Shown in pieces: positions 42,377 through 46,714 of a stretch of DNA of 46,714 nt. The stretch is from NCBI GenBank assembly GCA_964611295.1, contig CAZSWV010000012.1, forward strand, positions 1-46,714, written 5' to 3'. Both the position numbers and the translations under genes were made by a program. Under the pieces are notes generated by a model. The model was given only the letters and a program-made list of their open reading frames with translations. It was not told the origin of the DNA and made no database searches. This DNA is from B73-G16 sp964611295 (lineage in GTDB: Bacteria > Desulfobacterota > B13-G15). Positions within the stretch are counted from its first letter, which is position 1; the number at the start of each line of letters is the position of its first letter.

Positions 42377-42660
42377 CTCACCTCCTCCACCTCCCAAAAG
42401 TAAGCCCTTATGCCCCCTTGAGGCCTCAGGCACAGGGGCTTTATGTGCTCCATAAGGTCCTTTGCCCTTTCTTCCCCCACCACGACCATAAGGGCCCTGT
42501 TGAAGGAAGGCCACGCGTGGGTGGAAAGCTTGGGCTCGCTCCTTTCACCTACCCCAAGGACCCTCTCCCAAAGGGTGTAAGAAGCTACACCCGAGGCCCT
42601 AAGGGCCTCCATCACCTCTGCTTCAAAGTCCACATCGTAGACGACAAGGAAAAGCTTCAA
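42373..42660 (-). CDS. Small PII-like, transporter-associated protein
   Basis: A 95-residue soluble protein beginning KLFLVVYDVDFEAEVMEAL, with VASYTLWERVLGVGERSEPKLSTHAWPSFN in the middle and GGIRAYFWEVEEV at the end. The alternating beta-alpha-beta pattern and size fit a ferredoxin-like, PII-related fold, and it resembles the 'PG0541 family transporter-associated' proteins found next to RND genes; I am fairly but not fully sure. TTG 42660 is the start: AAGGAGG lies just upstream and the codon forms a TTGA overlap with the RND stop. It also overlaps the TolC-like start by 4 bp. A role in sensing or regulating the pump is inference. Confidence 0.68.
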   Translation of the reverse strand: MKLFLVVYDVDFEAEVMEALRASGVASYTLWERVLGVGERSEPKLSTHAWPSFNRALMVVVGEERAKDLMEHIKPLCLRPQGGIRAYFWEVEEVR

Positions 42661-45600
42661 CTTCTCCTCCTTGACTCCACCATGTAATAGACCACTGGTA
42701 CCAAAAGGAGGGTAAGGAGCGTGGAACCCATAAGACCCCCCAACATCGTGATCCCCAAGCTTGACCACATCTCCGAGCCCTCACCACGGGAAAGGGCCAT
42801 GGGCAGCATGCCAAACCAGGTAGTAAGGGTGGTCATTAGGACAGGCCTCAGACGGTCCCTTCCCGCCTGGGTTATGGCCTCTTCAAGCCCAAATCCCCGC
42901 TCCCTTAAGATGTTGGTGTAATCCACCAATACGATGGCGTTTTTGGTCACGATCCCCAAAAGCATTACGATCCCCAAGAAGGAGTAGAGGGAAAGGGTGG
43001 TTCCGGTCAAGGCCAAGGCGAAGACGGCCCCGCTTACTGCAAAGGGCAGGGAAAACATGATCACGAAGGGATGCCTATAGGACTTAAAGAGCGAGGCCAT
43101 GACCATATAGACCATCGCAGCCCCTAAGGCGAAAAGGAGCCTCAACTCCCTGAAGGCCTTCTGTTGTTCTTCAGCTTCTCCGGCGAAGTGGACCTTTATC
43201 CCCTTTGGCAGCTCCATCCTCTGGACCGAGGCCCTTATGTCCCTCACCACCTCCCCAAGGGGCCTCCCAAAGACGTCTGCTTCTACTTTCACCACGCGCT
43301 GCCTGTCCCGCCTCTCTATCTCGACCGGGCCATAGGCCTCCTTTATCCTGGCCACGTTTTTTAGCCTCACAAGCCTCCCGGAAAGGGACTTGATGGGGAC
43401 CTCTCCCAAGGCCTCGGGATCTCCCTTGTAATTTTGCCCAAGGGAAAGCCTCAGGTCGTAATCCTCACCGTGTTCCCTGAAGCTCGTGGGCTCAAGTCCA
43501 TAGAGGTACCCCCTGAGCTGGGCGGCCACAAGGGCGACGTTTAGCCCAAGGCTTGAGGCCTTTTCCCTGTCAAGCTCCACCCAGAACTCAGGCCTTGGAG
43601 GTCTCTGGCTTAGGGTAACGTCCACCGCTCCCGGGACCTTTTCCATCTCCTCCTTGAGCCGCTGGGCCACCTGATAAAGGGCCTCCCAGTCCCTGCCCCA
43701 TACCTCAACGGATATCCTCCTCCTCCCCCCCATTAGGACTTGACCTATCCCAGGCGCTGCGGTAACAGAGAGCTCCCTTATCTCGGGGATGTCCTTGATC
43801 CTCTCCCTTAAGGCCATGGCCACTTCCTTGGCCGAACGCTCCCTTTCAGCCCTCTTTAGGAGCCTCAGCCCAACTGTCCCCACGTTTGCGCCTTCCTCAA
43901 ACCCCAGTGCGGTGGCAAGGCCCTTTTCGGTCTGTCCTCCATAGGCGTAAAAGTGCCTGACCTCAGGTACGGCTTCCCTAACGATCCCGTTTATCTCCTC
44001 AAGGACCCTCTGCGTCTCCTCAAGCCTTGCGCCCTCAGGGAGCCTCAACGTAATGGTGACCTCCCCTGAGTCCATCTCCGGCGAAAGCTCTGTGCCTAAA
44101 AAGGGCAGAAGCACCAAGCTCGAAGAGAACACCACCGCTGCTAGGCCTATGACCTTCTTACGGTTATCCAAGGCCCACCTTAGGACCCCTTTGTAAAACC
44201 CCTCGAGGTCCTCAAGGCGCCTTTCAAGCCATCGGTCGACCTCACCCCAGATCCCTCCTTTTGGTCCTCCCTGAGCTGAAAGGAATTTGGAGGAAAGCAT
44301 GGGCGTAAGGGTCAAGGCGTTGAAAAGGGAGGCCATGATGGCCACTGTGATGACAAAGGCCAGCTGTTTGAAGAAGATGCCTGTAAGCCCAGTTACAAAC
44401 ATCAGAGGCACAAAGACGGCTACTATGGTGAGGGTAGCAGCAGTAACGGCAAGCCCTACTTCAGAGGTGCCGAATATGGCTGCCGGCACAGGCCTTGCGC
44501 CCCTTTCCAGGTGACGCGTGATGTTCTCCAGGATCACTATGGCGTCATCCACCACCATCCCAGAGGCGATGGCAAGGGCCGAAAGCGTAATGGTGTTCAT
44601 GGTGTAGCCGAAGAGGTACATGAGTATGAAGGCACCGATCAAGGAAAAGGGAATGGTGAGGAGCACAATGGCACTTGCCCAAACCCTCCTCAAGAAGCCG
44701 AAGGTAACGACCGCCACAAGTATTAGCCCTACATAAAGGGCCTCCTTGAGATTCTGAAGGGACCATCGTATGTATTCGGAGCTGTCAAAGACCACTACGA
44801 GCTTGACATCAGGAGGAAGTCCTTTTTCTATCTCCTTGAGCTTCTCCTTGACCCTGTCGGCCACCTCTACGGTATTGGCCCCCACTTGTTTCTGAATGCC
44901 CATCACCACCCCAGGCCTTCCGTCCCCATAGGCCACCATCATGGGGTCCTTGAAGGCATCTGAAACCTCGGCCACGTCCCCAAGCCTCACCACCCTGCCT
45001 TGGCTTACACCGACGATCACCTTCTTCAGCTCTTCTACGTCCTTGAACCTCGCTGGAAGCCTTACTGCGTAAGCCCTTCTGCCGAGCTTCACCTCTCCAA
45101 GGGGAAGGTCAAGGTTTTCGGCCTTAAGGATCCTACCCACCTCCTCTATGGATAGGCCATAGGCCTCAAGCCTCTTTGGGTCAAACTCCACCTTTATCTC
45201 ACGTTTTAAGCCAGCATAGATCACTATGGAACCAACCCCTGGCACCCGCCTTAACTCGTCAGCTATGAGCTTGTCGGCGATGTAGTGGAGCTGGGGATAA
45301 CTCTCGTCGGCTGTAAGGAACATGAAAAGTATAGGCATCACGGCCGTAGAAAACTTGAAGATCATAGGCGCTTCGACATCCTCAGGGAGGTCCCTTTTGG
45401 CAAGCTCCAAGGCATCCCTTACATCGTTTGTGGCGCTGTCAAGGTCTGTGCCCCATTTAAAACGACAGTTGACTACCGAGAAGTTGTCGAGGGACTTGGA
45501 GGTGAGCCTCTCGAGGTTGGCCACGCGGGTGAGTTGGTCCTCGATGTACTTGGTGACGCTTGACTCTACGTCAGTGGCTGAGGCCCCTGGCCAGAAGGTG

Positions 45601-45743
45601 ATCACACTTACCTGGGGCGGTTCTATGTCAGGCATTAGGTCTATCCTCAACCTCGAAAGCGAAAAAAACCCGAGCATCACCACGGCGAAAAACACCATGA
45701 CGGTCATCACCGGGTTCCTTACCGAGACCTCAGGAAGCTTCAT
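42657..45743 (-). CDS. RND efflux pump inner-membrane subunit (first copy)
   Basis: A 1028-residue HAE-1/AcrB-type transporter. It begins LPEVSVRNPVMTVMVFFAVV, then FWPGASATDVESSVTKYIED. The fourth helix has GMVVDDAIVILEN with both relay aspartates, and the tenth has GIVTKNAIVLVDY with the relay Lys, so a classical proton pathway is intact. It would export hydrophobic or amphiphilic compounds with an adaptor and TolC. Its start overlaps the tetR stop by 4 bp and its own stop overlaps the PII-like gene by 4 bp. Confidence 0.94.
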   Translation of the reverse strand: MKLPEVSVRNPVMTVMVFFAVVMLGFFSLSRLRIDLMPDIEPPQVSVITFWPGASATDVESSVTKYIEDQLTRVANLERLTSKSLDNFSVVNCRFKWGTDLDSATNDVRDALELAKRDLPEDVEAPMIFKFSTAVMPILFMFLTADESYPQLHYIADKLIADELRRVPGVGSIVIYAGLKREIKVEFDPKRLEAYGLSIEEVGRILKAENLDLPLGEVKLGRRAYAVRLPARFKDVEELKKVIVGVSQGRVVRLGDVAEVSDAFKDPMMVAYGDGRPGVVMGIQKQVGANTVEVADRVKEKLKEIEKGLPPDVKLVVVFDSSEYIRWSLQNLKEALYVGLILVAVVTFGFLRRVWASAIVLLTIPFSLIGAFILMYLFGYTMNTITLSALAIASGMVVDDAIVILENITRHLERGARPVPAAIFGTSEVGLAVTAATLTIVAVFVPLMFVTGLTGIFFKQLAFVITVAIMASLFNALTLTPMLSSKFLSAQGGPKGGIWGEVDRWLERRLEDLEGFYKGVLRWALDNRKKVIGLAAVVFSSSLVLLPFLGTELSPEMDSGEVTITLRLPEGARLEETQRVLEEINGIVREAVPEVRHFYAYGGQTEKGLATALGFEEGANVGTVGLRLLKRAERERSAKEVAMALRERIKDIPEIRELSVTAAPGIGQVLMGGRRRISVEVWGRDWEALYQVAQRLKEEMEKVPGAVDVTLSQRPPRPEFWVELDREKASSLGLNVALVAAQLRGYLYGLEPTSFREHGEDYDLRLSLGQNYKGDPEALGEVPIKSLSGRLVRLKNVARIKEAYGPVEIERRDRQRVVKVEADVFGRPLGEVVRDIRASVQRMELPKGIKVHFAGEAEEQQKAFRELRLLFALGAAMVYMVMASLFKSYRHPFVIMFSLPFAVSGAVFALALTGTTLSLYSFLGIVMLLGIVTKNAIVLVDYTNILRERGFGLEEAITQAGRDRLRPVLMTTLTTWFGMLPMALSRGEGSEMWSSLGITMLGGLMGSTLLTLLLVPVVYYMVESRRRS

Positions 45744-46354
45744 CTCCTAAGCCCCCTCATGAAGAATTCGAAGGCATAGTCCATGAGTTCTTCTAGCTCC
45801 ACCTTCAAAAGCCCGCGGCTGATCTCGTCCTCATAGAGGAAAAGGATCCCAAAGACCAATGCCCACCCAAGGACTGTGACCTTCCAAGGATCCATGGGCC
45901 CAAAGACCCCCTCACGGATCCCCTCCTCTACGGTCTTGGAGAAGGCCTCGAGGAACTTGGAACCCTTTTCGGCATTTTCGCGAAAGACCTCCTCAGGCAG
46001 AAGGGACCTGGCAGGCTTCCTACCAAAGACAAAGATCCTAAAGAAGGCCTCGTTCCCCTTATAATAGCTAAGGAAGGCCTTCACGAACTCCCTTAACTTC
46101 TCCTTGGGTCCAAAAGGAGAAGCAAGGACCTTCTCCATCTCCTCGAAAAGCCCCCCTACCCCCTCAGAAAGCAACCTCAGGGCGATCTCCTCCTTACCCT
46201 TGAAATAAAAGTAAAGGGTCCCCTTCCCAAGCCCAACCCTCCGAGAAAGGTCCTCCATCGTGGCAGCCTCAAGCCCTTTCTCCAAAAACAGGGACTTGGC
46301 CGCCTCCAAGATCGCCCTCTCCTTACGCTCCCTACGCCTCCTCTTCTCCTCCAA
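45740..46354 (-). CDS. TetR-family transcriptional regulator of the efflux operon
   Basis: A 204-residue repressor. The N-terminal helix-turn-helix reads AILEAAKSLFLEKGLEAATMEDLSRRVGLGKGTLYFYFKGKEEI, the standard TetR pattern; the rest is an all-alpha ligand domain. The start is TTG 46354, the only in-frame start upstream of the conserved domain. It is the first gene of the operon and overlaps the first RND by 4 bp. A perfect inverted repeat covers its own promoter, so autoregulation and control of the whole operon are likely. Confidence 0.9.
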   Translation of the reverse strand: MEEKRRRRERKERAILEAAKSLFLEKGLEAATMEDLSRRVGLGKGTLYFYFKGKEEIALRLLSEGVGGLFEEMEKVLASPFGPKEKLREFVKAFLSYYKGNEAFFRIFVFGRKPARSLLPEEVFRENAEKGSKFLEAFSKTVEEGIREGVFGPMDPWKVTVLGWALVFGILFLYEDEISRGLLKVELEELMDYAFEFFMRGLRR

Positions 46355-46371
46355 TTTCGACCGCCATTCGA

Positions 46372-46406
46372 TTTTCGACTATAGGTCGAAAAGATCTATC
46401 TGTCAA
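46372..46406 (-). promoter_or_regulatory. Efflux-operon promoter with overlapping TetR-type operator
   Basis: On the minus strand TTGACA (46406-46401) and TATAGT (46383-46378) are 17 bp apart. The perfect 8-bp inverted repeat TTTTCGAC-N5-GTCGAAAA (46372-46392) covers the -10 box. An extra TTTCGAC half-site lies at about 46355-46361. The start site would be near 46371, giving a very short leader before TTG 46354. Confidence 0.72.
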
Positions 46407-46508
46407 GGGAGTTAGCGGCGCGATGTAATATGCTGCTAGATGGAAAACCATCCTTGGCATTGTGTGTTCGAACTATGCGATGAACGTTAAAGGCCTGGTC
46501 TGGACGAT

Positions 46509-46566
46509 AAGGGCTTTTTTCTCTGGATGTGCCTAAGTGGAGTGCCATGCCAGAAGCCCTTTTTAC
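46509..46566 (+). terminator. Possible plus-strand terminator hairpin
   Basis: AAGGGCTT (46509-46516) pairs with AAGCCCTT (46554-46561), with an inner CTGG/CCAG pair and a T-run after the right arm. The loop is long and nothing obvious is transcribed into it on the plus strand, so its role is unsure. Confidence 0.3.
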
Positions 46567-46599
46567 TACTTTTTTTTAATTAAATACTAGAGCATGTCC

Positions 46600-46713
46600 C
46601 TAAAGCCCCTGTAACCGGTGGGTTTTAGCGATAGCCCTGGGAAGATCCTCGTATATGAAGGAACCGGTGGCCAATTTCGCATAAGTCCTCCAGCTGTAGC
46701 AGCTCAATCCGGG
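46600..46713 (-). CDS. Possible 3' end of an unidentified gene running off the window
   Basis: Read on the minus strand from the window edge, 37 codons stay open to TAG at 46602-46600. The piece (for example YSWRTYAKLATGSF, then EDLPRAIAKTHR) has a protein-like composition but I do not recognise it. It could be a transposase or other C-terminus, or chance. Confidence 0.25.
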   Translation of the reverse strand, partial: PGLSCYSWRTYAKLATGSFIYEDLPRAIAKTHRLQGL

Positions 46714-46714
46714 G

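Larger units (their letters stand above)
46407..46714. other. Right-end region without a confident gene
   Basis: It contains a small GATGG/CCATC hairpin near 46438-46451, a long terminator-like hairpin at 46509-46561, AT-rich sequence, two copies of ACCGGTGG about 48 bp apart, and a short open frame running off the window. No known RNA or mobile element is recognised. Confidence 0.5.

Noticed and set aside
41015..42514. Longer TolC-like protein from 42514
   Set aside because: The extra 46 residues are Gly/Lys-rich, overlap the PII-like gene and precede a clear signal peptide beginning at 42376.
1..46714. CRISPR arrays, complete insertion sequences, rRNA genes or replication origins
   Set aside because: No regularly spaced repeats, transposase genes with terminal repeats, rRNA sequence or DnaA-box clusters were seen by eye.

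Overview
The window looks like chromosomal DNA of a Gram-negative, strictly anaerobic and probably thermophilic bacterium. The Gram-negative call rests on lipoprotein membrane-fusion proteins, a TolC-like outer-membrane channel and RND pumps. The anaerobic call rests on a tungsten-type aldehyde oxidoreductase, heterodisulfide-reductase (Hdr) modules, a [NiFe] hydrogenase small subunit, many ferredoxin motifs and a menaquinone methyltransferase. Heavy AGG arginine use and Lys/Glu-rich proteins suggest a thermophile. Desulfobacterota/Thermodesulfobacteriota is my best guess, by inference only. Genes are tightly packed with many 4-bp stop/start overlaps.

Layout. (1) 1-6.7 kb: 3' part of a radical SAM gene, then on the minus strand pyrB, a LutA/LutB-like Fe-S pair, a menaquinone methyltransferase and mtaB, with ubiX on plus. 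(2) 6.7-10.6 kb: an NtrY-like histidine kinase, an RNase H, a coiled-coil zinc-ribbon protein, a small hypothetical and tRNA-Met, tRNA-His and tRNA-Arg. (3) 10.6-21 kb: the most interesting region. A BamB-like tungsten oxidoreductase, a BamC-like ferredoxin and a large HdrA-like flavoprotein form one operon. Downstream lie a cytochrome b/ferredoxin/HdrC fusion and HdrB. Divergently transcribed is a [NiFe]-hydrogenase small subunit fused to another HdrC domain, with no large subunit nearby. The HdrA frame holds an in-frame TGA exactly at the second Cys of the conserved C-x2-C-I-L motif, followed by a hairpin with a GGUC loop. I read it as a selenocysteine codon with a bacterial SECIS, giving a 1007-residue selenoprotein. 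(4) 21-28.3 kb: tRNA-Ser, a GalU-like nucleotidyltransferase, a complete TRAP transporter with an acetoacetyl-CoA synthetase, and an aminotransferase behind an attenuator-like leader. (5) 28.3-32.4 kb: a thi4-thiDN-thiC-bioD operon of archaeal flavour. (6) 32.5-34.3 kb: TRAP membrane subunits without a binding protein. (7) 34.4-46.4 kb: one long efflux operon (tetR, RND, PII-like, TolC, two membrane-fusion proteins, second RND, MATE) under a promoter with a perfect TetR-type palindrome. The last about 300 bases hold hairpins and a doubtful gene end.

Working model (inference): the tungsten enzyme and its ferredoxin exchange electrons with the seleno-HdrA hub, which connects through HdrC/HdrB to the membrane cytochrome b and the menaquinone pool, or through the hydrogenase-HdrC fusion to hydrogen. 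Two matching 17-bp palindromes in the divergent promoter would co-regulate both sides.
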